DNA of 64,000 nt from Sphagnum compactum (GCA_965153455.1 OZ234494.1:16306001-16370000); one strand, 5' to 3'; shown: positions 10,141 through 22,800, numbered from the stretch's first letter. A program made the numbers and translations. Notes: generated from the sequence alone by a model not told the origin.

Positions 10141-10539
10141 CACACTAAATCACCACCAAGGCAATGACGGTGCAGATTGATGAAGGTATTGCAATATACC
10201 AAGTAGGTTGCTTCATTCTCCTTCCTACCTACCTCCCTACTAAACCCTATAACTTTATGACTATTGAAAACAATGTTGCAATGACCCAACTAAGGGTATA
10301 GCAACTAGTTTTTATTTTTATTTTGTAGCCTTATAAAACTCAGCAATTTAATCCCATATGAAGGTATTGCAAATGAACTTGATATCTTTACTCAAGTCAC
10401 ATCAATCCATTGATTTAACAGTTCTTGCAATACCCTCATTGAACTTCCTCACAATTATTAGATTTCACATTCGTGCCATACCCTTGACACAACTTGCGAA
10501 AAACATATATAAATTAATTAATCATCACATTGCATAGGG

Positions 10540-11290
10540 GTAATGCACACCCATTGGATGATTTTATTGAAATATAATGCAAAGGGAAAATATCATATTG
10601 CATCTGAATTTTTTTTTCAATACCTTCAATAAACTAATGCATGAACACCAAAAAATTACTATAATGCAATACCTTCATTCCTATTAAATTAATTTCATCT
10701 CATCTAATTCACCAATGCAATACCCCAAGGACACATTCAAAATAACATATCCAACCTAATGCCCATATGCATTACCTTCATCAAGGTAATGCAAATGCAT
10801 TGGATCATTTTATTGTTTTGTAATACCCAAGTAGGCATAGTTGTAACTATTTTATCTCATTTATTTCATCTGTGCAATACCCTATGGACACATTGACTAT
10901 ATAATATCCAACCCAATTCACACATGCATTGCCTTCATCAAAGTAATGCAAATGCATTAGATTATTTTGTTGTTATGCAATATTCATGCCTAGGTTATAT
11001 TTCATATCATCTAATTAAACAATGCAATACTCTCTGGACACATTGACATATCATATCCAACCCAATTCACACCTTCATCAAGGTGATGCAATACCCCTAG
11101 GACAAAACACAAATATCATATCCAACCATATTCACATTTACATACCTTCACTACAATAGTGCATATCCTCTAGACCATTTTGGTGTTTTGTAATACCCTT
11201 ATGCCAATTGAAATTATTTCATTTTATCTTATTCAAAGATGCAATACCTTGAAAACATATTGGAAATAACTTTTGTTGACCCTATATGCA
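10540..11290 (+). repeat. Degenerate tandem repeat, about 150-160 bp unit
   Basis: A block starting ATGCAATACCC followed by GGACACATT and CATATCCAACC recurs at about 10714, 10871, 11019, 11086 and 11240. Each is followed by a TTCATCAAGGTAATGCAAATGCATT-like stretch in most copies. Single GCAATACC words continue to about 11740. No coding signal. Confidence 0.65.
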
Positions 11291-11299
11291 ATACTTTAA

Positions 11300-12660
11300 T
11301 ATGAGTGTTAAACCAATGTTTAATTGTGGCCTCACATAATACTAAGGTAAAAAAATTTAGTTCAATTGCAATACTTTTATTTGGTTTACCCTATTTGTAT
11401 TGGGGTTATGCGGGACCATCATGGGTGTATTAAGGTTCAATTTAGGGTTTAGGGTATTGCATGAACCAAAAAATGATCAAAGCCTATGCAATACTGTTAT
11501 GGGTGTATTAAGTTTAAAGATAGGGTTGATGGAATATGTTTTGTTTTGTCTTGAGGATATTGCATAAAAAAAGTGTAAACACAATACCCTCATCATGCAT
11601 ATATAAACTGTTTCAAAGTTCTAACTATGAAATAAATGATTGTTTTTTATGATGAGGGTATTGCATAAAATCATACTTTTAAGCTTTAATGGAATTTCCA
11701 CAAACGATTAGATTATAATTGTAATACCCTCATATATTAACAATACATCTAATCAATTTTTTTGTTTAATGCAATCTATGCACATACATTATATATGGAT
11801 TTTAGTAACCTTGTTTTTGTACAAATAAAAATTCAAACTTTTTACAAGTAGATAACCTTACATACACTCATTTCCGATGCTTTTAATGTGTTATATCCAT
11901 GGAAGCTAAACCAATCTACAAAAATGTGGCATGGAAAATTCATGGATGTCATACGCATGGTACAAAATGTGTAGTCCAAAAATGGAATGTCAATCTAATT
12001 GCTCTCACCTTCACTTTCATTAGAATTTTTACTAATAGATTTCAATGATAATCTATTTGCACTCTTATAGTGTGCCACTGCATTTTGTGCAAATTGAACA
12101 TATTGTTAAATGTATAATTGCTAATTTGCCAAAATTATCTTCACCAAGTCAATTATGAAATCCTCCTTGATGGTACTTTGAATTTTAAAATGGGCATACA
12201 CACAAAAACCAATGAATATAATTTGGAAAACACATGCTTGAAGCATAATGCAAATTTGAAGTGAAAATTGATATGTTATGGAACTTATCAACCATGCATC
12301 ATCTCTAAATCATGGTAATTTGCAAATTTGATGATCTCCTTTTCATGTTCCTTTTACATGAAGATCTTGTCCAATTTTGGCTATCCCAAACATCTTTAAG
12401 GCCCTTTGCTTAAGAGACCTTGTTAACTCAAATTAAATTGACGAGATTCTCGTCCTTCTTTAATTTGGTCATTACATGGGGAAGATGGACCCCACACTGA
12501 ATGCCTCTTAAAATGAGCAACTTGGAAGAAACAACTCTTACCAATGTGGGCATTGGTGTGAGTTTTATTTGTAGTCTATCATTTCACAAGTGATCCCACT
12601 CATTTGTGGCATGGGTCTTTGTTTGAGCAATTGCCCAACACATAAAGGAACAATTTACCT
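11300..12660. other. No gene seen
   Basis: AT-rich sequence with scattered GCAATAC words to about 11740, then unremarkable intergenic DNA. I see no ORF, RNA gene or repeat structure I can support. Confidence 0.5.
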
Positions 12661-12662
12661 TT

Positions 12663-13640
12663 TCCCACACATTCACACACACAAAACAGAAACAAAATGA
12701 ACAATTAAAATTTAAAAAACCCAGAAATAATATTGAAAAAAAAAAATTAAAGGAAAAAAAACCAAAAAGAAAAAATAGAGATAAATAACATTTCCAAAAA
12801 TTATAAAAAATAAATAAGAAAATAAAAATAAGAAAAATATTTTAAAAACATAAAAAAACTGAAAAAAGAAAAAAAAACCAGAAAAATAGATTTTTTAGAA
12901 ACCCTGTTAAAAACCCATTTAAAATAACAAGAAAAAAAGAGAAATATATGTTTCTAAAGTACAGAAAATGAAAACCAAAAATAAAATAAGAAATATATAA
13001 AAAATAAATTTAAGATGTACAAAAAGAAAAAAATTAAAAAAAAGTAAAAGATAGGAAAAAAATCCCAAAAAAATCTAGGGAAACTAAAAACTAAAAACTA
13101 TATATTAAGAAAATGAACAAAAAAGAAAAAAAAAAAAGAAAGAAACAAGCTAGAAATATATTTCTTAAAATTACAGAAAATGAAAATGAGAAATAAAACA
13201 AGAAACATAAAACCACGATTTTAAAGAAGTACAAAAAGTAGAAAACAAAAAATGAAAAAAAGAGAAAAAGAAAAACAAGGTGAAAAAATCCAAGCAAAAA
13301 CCAAGAAAACAGTAACTTTAAAACCCCAAAAAACCAGTATTAAGAAAACCAACAAATAAACTGAAAAAAACAAAAACAAAAAACCAACAAGATAGAAATT
13401 CAAATTTTAAATAGTACAGAAAATTCAAAAAGAAATATGAAACCATAATTTCAAACATTACTGAAAAATAATATAAAATATAGGACAAAAAGAGAAAAAA
13501 TCAGAAAAAATTGAAATGCCAGAAAAGAAACAGTATTAAAAAAAGTAACAAAAAAAACAGGGAGAAAAAAACTGGAAACAAAAGAGAAAATAAATAATTT
13601 ATAAAAAGAAATAAAAAAGTCCGGATGAAAGTAGCAAACC
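12663..13640 (+). repeat. A-rich low-complexity tract, about 1 kb
   Basis: Almost continuous A-rich sequence made of AAAAATAAGAAAAA-like words, with few T and very few C. Minus-strand ORFs here translate to F/L/S-rich strings and are composition artefacts. The purine bias on the plus strand continues, with more G, to about 14095. Confidence 0.85.
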
Positions 13641-13649
13641 TTTACTGCT

Positions 13650-14230
13650 AGTGGTTTCTTTTTTAATCGAGAGCTCATGGCGATGGCAACAAACTTGTAT
13701 TGCCATTGTTGGTTTGCAAGGGTTGAACTGCAAGAGACTCACCCCTTCCACTTACTCCTCATGTTGCTCTTCCTCTTCATCTCTCTCCTCCCTTTGCTCC
13801 TATCCTCCTCTTTCACAGTTCCACACACACAACTTAACACACACACACACAAAGACAGAGAGAAAAAAAAGCAAAAAAACAAAGAGACCACAAAAACTTC
13901 AAATAAAGACACAAAACAAAAAATAAAACAAAATAAAACAAAGAAAGAAGAAGGAAAACCAAAGAATGAAGAGATCCCAAAGAAAGAAGAAGAAATTATG
14001 AGCAGGAACTGGCAGAGGAAAGAGGAAGGAAGGGAAAAGCAGGAGGCAGGGGGTGGTAGGAAGGGAGGGGGTAGGGGAAGAAAAAAAAACTGACCACTGA
14101 AGGTCAGGATGTGTGAGAAAAAAAAAACTATGAACCCAAAACCCTATCCTGGGGTTGGGTTGGGTTTCATCCCACCCAAAACATCCCACAACCTGAGCTT
14201 TTGGGTGGTACATTGGTGGGTGCTGGGTCA
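13650..14230 (+). other. Short complex block followed by purine-rich tract
   Basis: Sequence of normal complexity (13650-13850) leads into AAGAAGAAGGAAA-type DNA. A 138-codon plus frame from 13677 starts with an apparent hydrophobic leader and continues as a K/E/G-rich tail. The tail is simple-sequence translation, so I do not call a gene. Confidence 0.4.
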
Positions 14231-15165
14231 CTCAAGCTGAACTTTTGCCTTCTATTTTTTCAATTCAACATCCAAGGCCCAAAACGTCACATCTGTTCTA
14301 ATTTATTTTGCTTGGAGCGCTGCACCAAATGGAAATTGCATCATTTCACTGTGTAACGTTTGGATTCATAATTTAAAAAATTTCAACACCCTTTACATTG
14401 AAAGTGTTTAATGGCAAATTTATTGGGGAATTTAAGCCTAAACCCATTACATTCATCCATCACTGAAAACTAAAGGCTGACATCACAATTTGCGTTCCAG
14501 CATACAACATTGGAAACATCTTCACTGAACATTAAAGGCCAACATTATAAGAAATAAACACTAACTGCTTGCTGAATTGATAGGCCAACAATGAAATTAT
14601 GGCTAGCTTCATGAGAATTTCACAAGTGTGGGAGGCATAGAATGTATCTGTTCGAATGACTTAGTCATGGTAACAAAGATGTTGATAAGTCTCCTACCAT
14701 CTCTATGAAAGCAATCAGACACCAGTCTTCCTGAGGACTTATGTTGGTTAATTTAGATCCTCAGCTAATGAGTCCAATCAGTGGTTTCTTGCTATCCAAG
14801 TGTGCAAGGCTGTTTCTTCCTCAGAACAATCAGCATCAACCAAAACCAGACATATGTTAATGCAGATACCAAGTAATTTACCTGTTAAGGGCAAGTAATG
14901 GCATCCAGAACTGTCATGTGTGTGACATCACTTGCATACAACTAGAAGGAATAACAAATCAGCTTGATCCAACTTTAGGGGTCATGAAATTGGACCCACT
15001 GTTTCCTAGAGTGCCCGGTTGGGGTCATCTATTGGATTACTGTTAATTGGTGGCACCCTTGTTCAGCACCATCTGACCCTCTTCTGTGATGACATCTCAA
15101 CTAATGACACAAGTAACATGTTAGTGGTCTACATTATGCAAATGGCAAGGCAAAATCAGGAAAGT
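14231..15165. other. 3' flank of the Nudix gene
   Basis: Complex, moderately AT-rich sequence downstream of the minus-strand Nudix stop codon. It probably includes its 3' UTR. No other coding exon is recognised. Confidence 0.4.
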
Positions 15166-17103
15166 TCAGGTAGTGTTGACCGATGTTGAAGACCCACTGG
15201 CTAAGTGAGCAATGCACTGATCAAGTGCTCCCCGCATCCAATCATGCCGACACAGCTCCCCAGCTTCTGTCACTGCAAACTGCAGCACCCCCACTCCCCA
15301 CAATTCCCCACCCCCTCTATCAGCATTATACTACCACCCATGGACACATCATATAAATTGTTTCTATAGCTAGTCCCCAAAACATTAAGACATCCAGGGT
15401 CTACACGTACAGAGCTAACATCCATGATATCCTTGGAAATGCAGCCATGAACCGATTCAAAATATTAACTAAAAAGTCAACTTTAACCTATTAATATGAT
15501 GTTGACATGCCTCCAACATTTCAGATGTGATCCAATGGCCATGGCAGACTGGTTGAACAGGCTTTCATGGTGTTATCTGAGATGAGTAGAACGATGCACA
15601 AAAGACCACTGGAAGTGAGGCAAAATAGGAGTTAAGCTCACCCATTGCCGATGACGAGCATGCTGTTCTGGCCAATTGTCAAGCTGTTCAGTGACTGCTA
15701 GTGCAAACATGTGCGCACGACACAGTCCTTCTGGACAGAAAACTCCTTGCTGACGTTTGCTTTTGAAGTCCCAGGATCCTAGCTTCCCCTGCACATAGCA
15801 CTTGGTGAATTCTTTAGTAACATTGTCAGCTCATGTTAACCTTGCACTAAAATTGATGTAGAGGCCATGCAGACAAGCACCTGGAGAAGACCGCGTACAC
15901 CAGCTTCTTCAAGAGCTTCCCGACAAGCTGCCTCTTCCACAGTCTCATCAGTCTCCCAACCACCCTGCAAACAAGCATCAATCCCACCAATGCAGACAAA
16001 AGCAAACTTTTCTATATTAGCATGTTTTATGTCAATGCCTGCAAATTAAGAGCAAATCAGCACAAGCTGGGTGCGATCACCAACTGATCTTAAGAGCTGA
16101 GGGAACTAGGTTCCAAACCAGCATCAATGCTTATTGCTGCAAAAAAAGATGCCGTTTGCAGAGAAAACCCCAAGAAAAAGGCCGCTTCTCTGCACATGCT
16201 AAACATGAATTGCAAGATCAGGGAAAACAAAAAGGAGCAAATAGAGCAAGCTGGAGAATACTAGCAGATTTGTAGCAGCAACTACTACAAATCCACCATC
16301 CACTAATGTGGAGAAATTTGTACTAGAGATCAACCACTCACAAACATTCTGTTAGTTTGAAGAAGAAAGCTCCTGTGGTTCTCAAATTGATGTTTCCACC
16401 CCCCACCCACAAATTAGACCTACTCTTCACGAGCTTAAGGAGTACAAACCTTAGGAAATAGTAGACCTTCGCCTCTTTGTGATGTGATCATGAGAACCTC
16501 TACTGTTTTGTTATCTCCTGCTGGTCTGTACCGATATGGTATGCACCTGATCCAAACCCCCCTCTCCCAAAACCACATGCCAAGTCATTACTCACAATGC
16601 AATGGTCTTAGCATTGTGGCCAAAGTACTAAACACTTCAAAATGTGAACAACTTCCAAACAGAAAAAATGTCAAAATGACCTAAACTACTACAACATGCA
16701 AAAAACATCAAGGACAAAGTGCTTGGCTGAGGAACCAAAAACAGTGCTCCTGGCAGAACTAAAGGGAAATAGCTAACATAAGACGTGATCCAGAAGAGAG
16801 AGAAAGAGTGTGATGATTGCAAAACAAAACTTTGTTCCAAACGAGGAAAACTAATGAACTAATGCAGACTGATGTTCCTTAGAAGTGACTCCTCACGAAA
16901 TCTGCGAACCCTTGTAGCACAATAATCCCCTTACAACAGTACAGACACATTGCTTCTCACTGCAACTTTTGTTCTTTCCAGAAACATCGGAAAAAAAGAA
17001 GTCGAGACCGGGATGTAAGACAGAATCCACACCCGGCAACAAGACGATAGCCATGTTCGTAACGCTGTTGATGACGGCCTGTCCGTGCAACCAGTGCAGT
17101 CAT
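15166..17103 (-). CDS. Nudix hydrolase, plant NUDT4/16/17/18/21-like (5 exons)
   Basis: Predicted 170-residue Nudix hydrolase. Exons in reading order: 17103-17033, 16546-16450, 15964-15881, 15788-15642 and 15279-15166 (stop 15168-15166), all with GT/AG sites and consistent phase. The N-terminus MTALVARTGRHQQRY and RLVAGCIPYRYRP match the start of plant NUDTs of this subgroup, which fixes the start at 17103. The complete Nudix box is residues 57-79 (GGWETDETVEEAACREALEE, then AGV), and its REALEE glutamates would bind catalytic metal. Residues 87-94 (LGSWDFKS) and HDWMRGAL near the C-terminus are also typical. Family members hydrolyse nucleoside diphosphate derivatives; the closest animal relatives cleave diphosphoinositol polyphosphates, so the substrate is uncertain. 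No clear targeting peptide is present. It is divergent from the ribosomal protein SA gene. Confidence 0.9.
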
Positions 17104-18510
17104 GCTGCCAAATCTGTCACTATGCTTATGACGCTCCCACCACCCCAGATTCGCAATGCTGTTGGACATACGACCAACTCCAGGATGAAATCGTAAACTG
17201 TCGTCGGGAACAACCACCAGATCCTTCTTCCTCGTATGCACTACTACTAGTCGACACAAGCATTGCCCGCCAAAGCACTACCTATTGTACCAGCAAACAA
17301 CATCAAATCTTTCCAAACCTGCTCCAAGCGTTCCCTCTAAGACAGCATGCTTACTGCCACCAGATCAACAAACACCTCCACTAGTAGCAGCAGCAGTATC
17401 AAAACTCCGACGACCTTCACACCCATCCATGACGACGACTACGACGACCATGAGTCCCTCAGAACCCGCCTACCAAATGAGGAAGATTCTGTTGGAATCC
17501 CGTCGCAGTTGCCACTCTTCACATCACAGATAGATGTCTTGGTAGTGGCAAAATGTGCGAAGCTGCTACAAATTCCAGACAACAGATGCAAATTGAAGAG
17601 CACTCGCAAAAGATAATGTGGATTAAATATAAACGCTGCATAAGTTTGATCTCTAAAGTGCAACTGGCACCATATATACCTTCTTTTGAATGAACAGATG
17701 CTAATCGCAGACTTTGATTCTTCTAAGAAATAGGCATGTACCTTGGATCAAAGAACAGAAATGCGCTCAGACCCAAAAACCCTAACTTACAATTTTGTTC
17801 ATATCTTGTGTTTGATGCCAGCAACAAAATAATGTCAGAGATGGTTCCTGAACAAAGATCTTCTTCTTGGGCAAATCTTCTTTCTCTTCAGATTTCTCCA
17901 AGCTCCCCTATAGCAAGCTCAACAAACTGCATGAGAAACAAGATGCAAGTGCAACGTCAGATCAATTGCTCAATTTGATCTGCTTGTTCACACAGAGAGA
18001 AGACATGGGTTTCAAGCTCAGAGACTCTTCAAGAAGGAGGAAGTGCAGACGGAAGAATTACACATGAGCCAACTCACCCGAAGGTACTTAGCAAATGACG
18101 CAGGGCGCCAGAGCGAACCAGGGCGGGAAGCTAAAAACATAAGCCCTTACAGGATCATCTGCGACCCACTACAACAAGCCTGGAACACATCAGACCAAAT
18201 CCTGGATCCCGAAATGCAATGAAAACCATTGAGTCCTTATGGTTCTACCACCAGCAAATATCATCAGGACAATAACTATCTATCTGCTTCTTCTACATGC
18301 CCAGTCACCACTGCTCGTGACTGTACATTTATACAAATCTTGGAAAAAATCTTAGTGAGTCGACAACCTCCTCCGCACTCGGCACTACTCTTGACACCCA
18401 TCAGAATCGAGAATTCTTCGCGCAATGCACTCGTTGCTTGTGCTACACGCCGTAGCAAAGCTTGCAGCAGCACGTCCGCTCGCACCCTGCGCAGCGCCGG
18501 CGGAGACGTC
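17104..18510. other. Divergent intergenic region, Nudix side
   Basis: Probably contains the 5' UTR of the Nudix gene, perhaps with a leader intron: the minus frame stays open to 17259, but the conserved start is at 17103. Short plus-strand ORFs here are serine/threonine-rich and resemble no protein. GC content rises toward 18.4 kb. Confidence 0.4.
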
Positions 18511-18640
18511 CCAACCGTCAAAATCGATACATCTGACGGCTCAGATCGTTCGAATCGTTGAGTGCGACGATGGGCTGGTCTCAACCGTCAAATTTGATAA
18601 ATCCGACGGCTCAGAGCGTTCAAATTGTTCAGTACATCGA
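18511..18640 (+). promoter_or_regulatory. Tandem duplication, 70-bp period, in the promoter
   Basis: Bases 18511-18570 and 18581-18640 align at exactly 70 bp offset (shared CAACCGTCAAA and GACGGCTCAGA). The second copy is preceded by TGGGCT (18571-18576), which matches the plant site II promoter motif TGGGCY found upstream of many ribosomal protein genes. Likely part of the shared promoter of ribosomal protein SA and the Nudix gene. Confidence 0.6.
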
Positions 18641-18710
18641 GAAAATCCAGTACCAGGCAGACGTAAACTGACCCTTGGGTTAAGGGTACGCTACCAGGGT
18701 ATGTTCAGGG

Positions 18711-18730
18711 TTAGGGTTAGGGTTAGGGTT
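18711..18730 (+). promoter_or_regulatory. Telomere-type repeat / telo-box
   Basis: Three perfect TTAGGG units followed by TT read as AAACCCTAACCC on the other strand, which contains the plant telo-box AAACCCTAA. It lies 144 bp upstream of the ribosomal protein SA start codon, where telo-boxes usually occur in plant translation genes. The unit is TTAGGG, not the usual plant telomere unit TTTAGGG. Confidence 0.65.
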
Positions 18731-18873
18731 TCCCGGGGGGGGTGGGTGTAAGATTAGCCGCTGCGAAGAACGAAGCTCTCTTTTGCGTCTCGCTTGGTTT
18801 TGCAATTTGTGTGCAAGCTCTGAGCGTCGTTGGCCGACGCCAGAACGCGGCACGCAGTACGGCGGCCACCACC

Positions 18874-21259
18874 ATGGTGCTCTCACAGAAGGAGGCCGAC
18901 GTGCAGATGATGTTGGCTGCCGATGTACATCTCGGCACCAAGAATTGCGACTTCCAGATGGAACGCTATGTCTGGAAGCGCCGCTCTGATGGTATGTGTG
19001 CATTTCACTCTCCTTTTCCTCCACGCCAAATACCAAAGCCCTCTCCTGTTCTCTCTTCTTCTCTCTTATAGCTTCTACCACTTCTGGCTTTGTGTTTCAA
19101 GAACTATGGAATTCTCAGTTCGTAGCGCTGGTGATGTAAACGCCAGGTACAAGAGTGAACTGCGCAGAACCATGTATAGTATTCTGTTTTTTTTGGATAT
19201 CTGATACCACTCGCCCCTACGTGCACCTTGTTGCCTGTGTGTTGATACCTGTGGACTTTTGGAAAGAATCATTCTGGTGAAGAAAATGACGTAACTAGGG
19301 TCTAGTTCGCTTAGCGTTAGAGTGGGAAACCGTCGTGAGAACAGTTTAGAGGACCGGAAAGAAAACAAAGTAACTCTTATGGACTACTCTTAATGTGTCC
19401 ACCTCTTTCTTCAGGTATTGTTGATTAGTACTCGGTCAACATGGTGCAAAAGTTGCAGCAAGGAGAAGTGTGGTATGCTTGGTTTCACCTGCTTTTATCT
19501 CATTGCAGGTATTTTCATCATCAATGTTGGCAAGACATGGGATAAGCTGCAGTTGGCAGCCAGGGTGATTGTTGCCATTGAGAATCCTCAGGACATCATT
19601 GTGCAGTCTGCAAGACCTTATGGACAGCGCGCCGTCCTTAAGTTTGCACAGTATACTGGCTGCCAGGCTATCGCAGGGAGGCACACACCTGGCACATTCA
19701 CCAATCAGCTCCAAAATACTTTCAGTGAGCCACGGCTATTGATCCTGACCGACCCACGAACTGATCATCAGGTGACTATATCAGATATCATTGTTTCTTC
19801 ATTTGTCATTGGATTTTTCTTGTTGAGATTGCATTATTCAAGAGAATTTTTATTTTTTAAAGGCATGATGGATATTGAAAGATGTTGGATTGGTAATTGT
19901 TGCAGCCAATTAGGGAAGCAGCTCTTGGAAACATTCCTGTGATTGCATTCTGCGACACTGACTCACCAATGCGCCATGTGGACATATCTATTCCCGCCAA
20001 CAACAAGGGGAAGCACAGCATTGGGTGCCTCTTCTGGTTGTTGGGTCGCATGGTCCTTCAAATGCGAGGCACCATTACTCCTGCTCAGCCTTGGGATGTC
20101 ATGGTTAACATCTGCTCCTCGATTCATTGTTCATCTTCATGCTGCTCAAGCTTCTGTATCCTCAGTTTCATTGCCGGAGTTGTGCTGGAGTTGCTGCAGT
20201 ATTTTTAGAGCATGTGGAAAACTGCCTATGCTGTATTACAATTCCGTGTGGGAAGTTGGATGCGAATTCAGATTGTGATTACTATGTGCAGGTTGATTTG
20301 TTCTTCTACCGGGAGCCTGATGAAACTAAGGACCGTGAGGAGGAGGAGGGAGGTGTTGCTGAGTTTGTGCCTGTTGAGTACAGTGCACCACCGATTCCTA
20401 TACCTGGAGCTGATACACAGTGGGAGGGAGATGCTGCTGGCCAGTGGGAGCCTGATGTAGCATCTATTGCTATCCCTGCAGCAGTTGCAGCCCCAGAATG
20501 GAGTGATCAAGGTTTGTTCTCCTCCTTCATGTCAATTTCTTAGGTTGAGTTTGTCAACCTGCAAAGTTTGTGGCACAATCTGGTCATCCTATTCCAGATT
20601 CTAGCGGCCTGTATACAAATCCTGTTGAAGGGGGCCTGCTGTTTTCTGTCCATGAACAATCTGGTAACTGTTCAGCTTTCCTTGGTACTATCTGAGCACT
20701 ACTTCATTCTGGCTTTGAGAACAGGTCTCTAGATTCCCCTTTGATTCATCATTGTAGCATGACGTTGTTTGGCTCTATATAAGGAGTTGTCATGTTTTCA
20801 TCATGTTTAAACTAGGACTCCCTGGCTTTTTGAAGTCTGTAGTTTAGATCGTTTGATCCAAGCAATGACTAATAATGTCTTTTTAGTTTGCTATACAAAA
20901 GGCCTTACCAAAGCAATGCCATATGCAGTCTGCTTTAGAGTGCTTATGTCTTGGTAACTGTGCATCTGCAAATGCATTGCTCAGGGTTGTGCAACGAAGA
21001 GTAACTGCTGGTGTTTGAGTTGTAGTGCATGGGATCCTCTTTGTGCAGTCCCAACTGTCAGCCTCTTATTGATTTCTGCTGTGTACATGAGATGGAGGTG
21101 AAGCTGATTGTTATTCTCATGGTTGTCATGAATGCAGTTCCAGCAGCAGGGTGGGAAGGGGCAGTAGCACCTGTACCTGCTGGTTGGGAAGGTGCTGCAG
21201 CACCTGGATGGGACGGTGTGACTGCAGCACCTGGAAACTGGGACCCAGTTCCTCAGTAG
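18874..21259 (+). CDS. RPSA: 40S ribosomal protein SA (uS2 family; 5 exons)
   Basis: Predicted 306-residue small-subunit protein needed for 40S assembly. Exons: 18874-18991, 19509-19771, 19906-20103, 20292-20511 and 21138-21259 (stop TAG 21257-21259), with GT/AG sites and consistent phase. The ATG has a strong context (CCACCATGG) and is the first in-frame ATG. The product begins [13 protein letters not shown] and carries family hallmarks [77 protein letters not shown] and DLFFYREP. The acidic C-terminal tail has the usual tryptophan repeats (GWEG, GWEG, GWDG). Its N-terminus is somewhat shorter than in flowering plants. It is divergent from the Nudix gene and has a telo-box and site II motif upstream, as expected for a coordinately expressed ribosomal protein gene. 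Confidence 0.96.
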
Positions 21260-22800
21260 GTTTTTGAGAAAACAGTCATTTGGCAGGTGTGGAAGACATT
21301 ATTGTTCAGGGCCAGTTCTCTTCAAAAAGATGCTTAGAGCTTCACCCATTCTACAATGTTTTGAATCTTGTTCCAATGGTTGGTGTCAAGCTTTTATTGA
21401 ACTAAAGCATCAATTTTAAGTTGGAGTGGGCCAATGAAGGATGATACCTTTTCACTGCACATGTGAGCATGAATCAGGCAATTAACTTGCTGGACACAGA
21501 GGAAACAAAGAGCAAAGCGATGTTTTGCAGAGAGTTATTCCAGTTTACATGAAGGTCCAAACACAGCTAGGCCAAACTGGTCTTATACCGGTGCTCTATT
21601 TGTAACACTGTTCTTTAAGGAATGCTGTGGATTAGCTTGGCTAGGAGTGTTTTAGGCAACGTTTTCTTCTTTGCACTGATTTTAGTGGTTACTTTTTTAT
21701 GTATTGAGAGAAGTATCTGAATGTTGGGTGGATCATTAAGTGTTTGATTTAACAAACTATATACTTATGCCTTTGAGCCTCTCTGTTGCATGAAACTGCT
21801 CTTTGAACAAAGTAATGGGCATCATGTTTGGATACCACGACAAAACATCCAATTGTCAATTGTACCACCTTGTTACATTCTAGGTCTTGTAAACCATCCT
21901 CCAATCTACCTTGTTCTAGATGTGCTGTATCTCCTTCATTTGCTTATTTTTCCAATACCAGAAAAATGTGAAAAACATTTTGGAATGTAACATTATGGAC
22001 ATTCATTCTAGTCTTGTTTATGACCTTAAAGTTGGATGTTGGTTGTTTGTGGCCTTTAGAAGGTCCCATTGTGTAGGATAAAGCCCAAGGGTGTGGCTTA
22101 GGACTAGGCGATAGCCCAGTCCAGTCCTGCATTTTGAAAATGTTACCCACACCCAGGAGCTGCATGCATCTTAAAGCACAAGGCAAAGGTTATCATCATG
22201 AACCTACAGACATAGGCTAGATCACAAGGCATGGGATGAGGAGGGTTCTTTGACTGACTCCTTTAGAGTGGGAGGAATCTTCCATCTAGGCATAATTTCC
22301 CTCTTGCACGAGAAGAGAAGGCATAATATTCCTCCTCTTTTCTAGGAGGAATGTTTATACATAGAAGGTATCTTCAAAATACACTTATGATCTTTCTCCA
22401 AGTCCTCTATGCATAAGGGAAGGCATTGTTGTTAGTGCCTTCCCCTACATAATGGCCAACTTACACAAACATTCCTTGTCAACCATGATGGCCCAAATTA
22501 GTTTACTAAAAAATTTGTCGATTTCTTTACAGTAAACCTCCTGTTTCAAGTTGACAAGGAAATTACACCTTGTAAGGCACCTTGAAAATGCACTATTCAC
22601 ATCTGTTGAGATTATTATGATATGAACATTGTATAGTATAGAATGCCATTATATAAAGGTTGTTTGCAATAAGGAATTATTTATATTGTGTTCAGGTGGT
22701 TGATTTTGCATCAATTGAATGAATATATTTAAGTAATCATTATTTTGTTTACTATTTACTGTTTACAATTTTATGTCCATTTGGGACCAGAAAGTCCATT
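21260..22800 (+). other. 3' UTR and downstream intergenic DNA
   Basis: The first few hundred bases are probably the 3' UTR of ribosomal protein SA. The rest is complex intergenic DNA with no ORF or RNA gene I can support. Confidence 0.4.

Noticed and set aside
13091-13678. Minus-strand F/L/S-rich ORFs resembling membrane proteins
   Set aside because: Translations of an A-rich low-complexity tract, a composition artefact.
13677-14093. 138-codon ORF with an apparent signal peptide
   Set aside because: The hydrophobic part comes from CTCCTC/CTTCTC simple sequence and the tail from an AAGAAGAAGGAAA tract. There are no conserved residues and no splice structure.
18742-18873. N-terminal extension of ribosomal protein SA
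   Set aside because: Open in frame but without an ATG. The ATG at 18874 has a strong context and gives the expected N-terminus.
19772-21137. Intronic snoRNAs in ribosomal protein SA, as in animals
   Set aside because: No adequate C/D or H/ACA box pairs were seen in the introns by eye.
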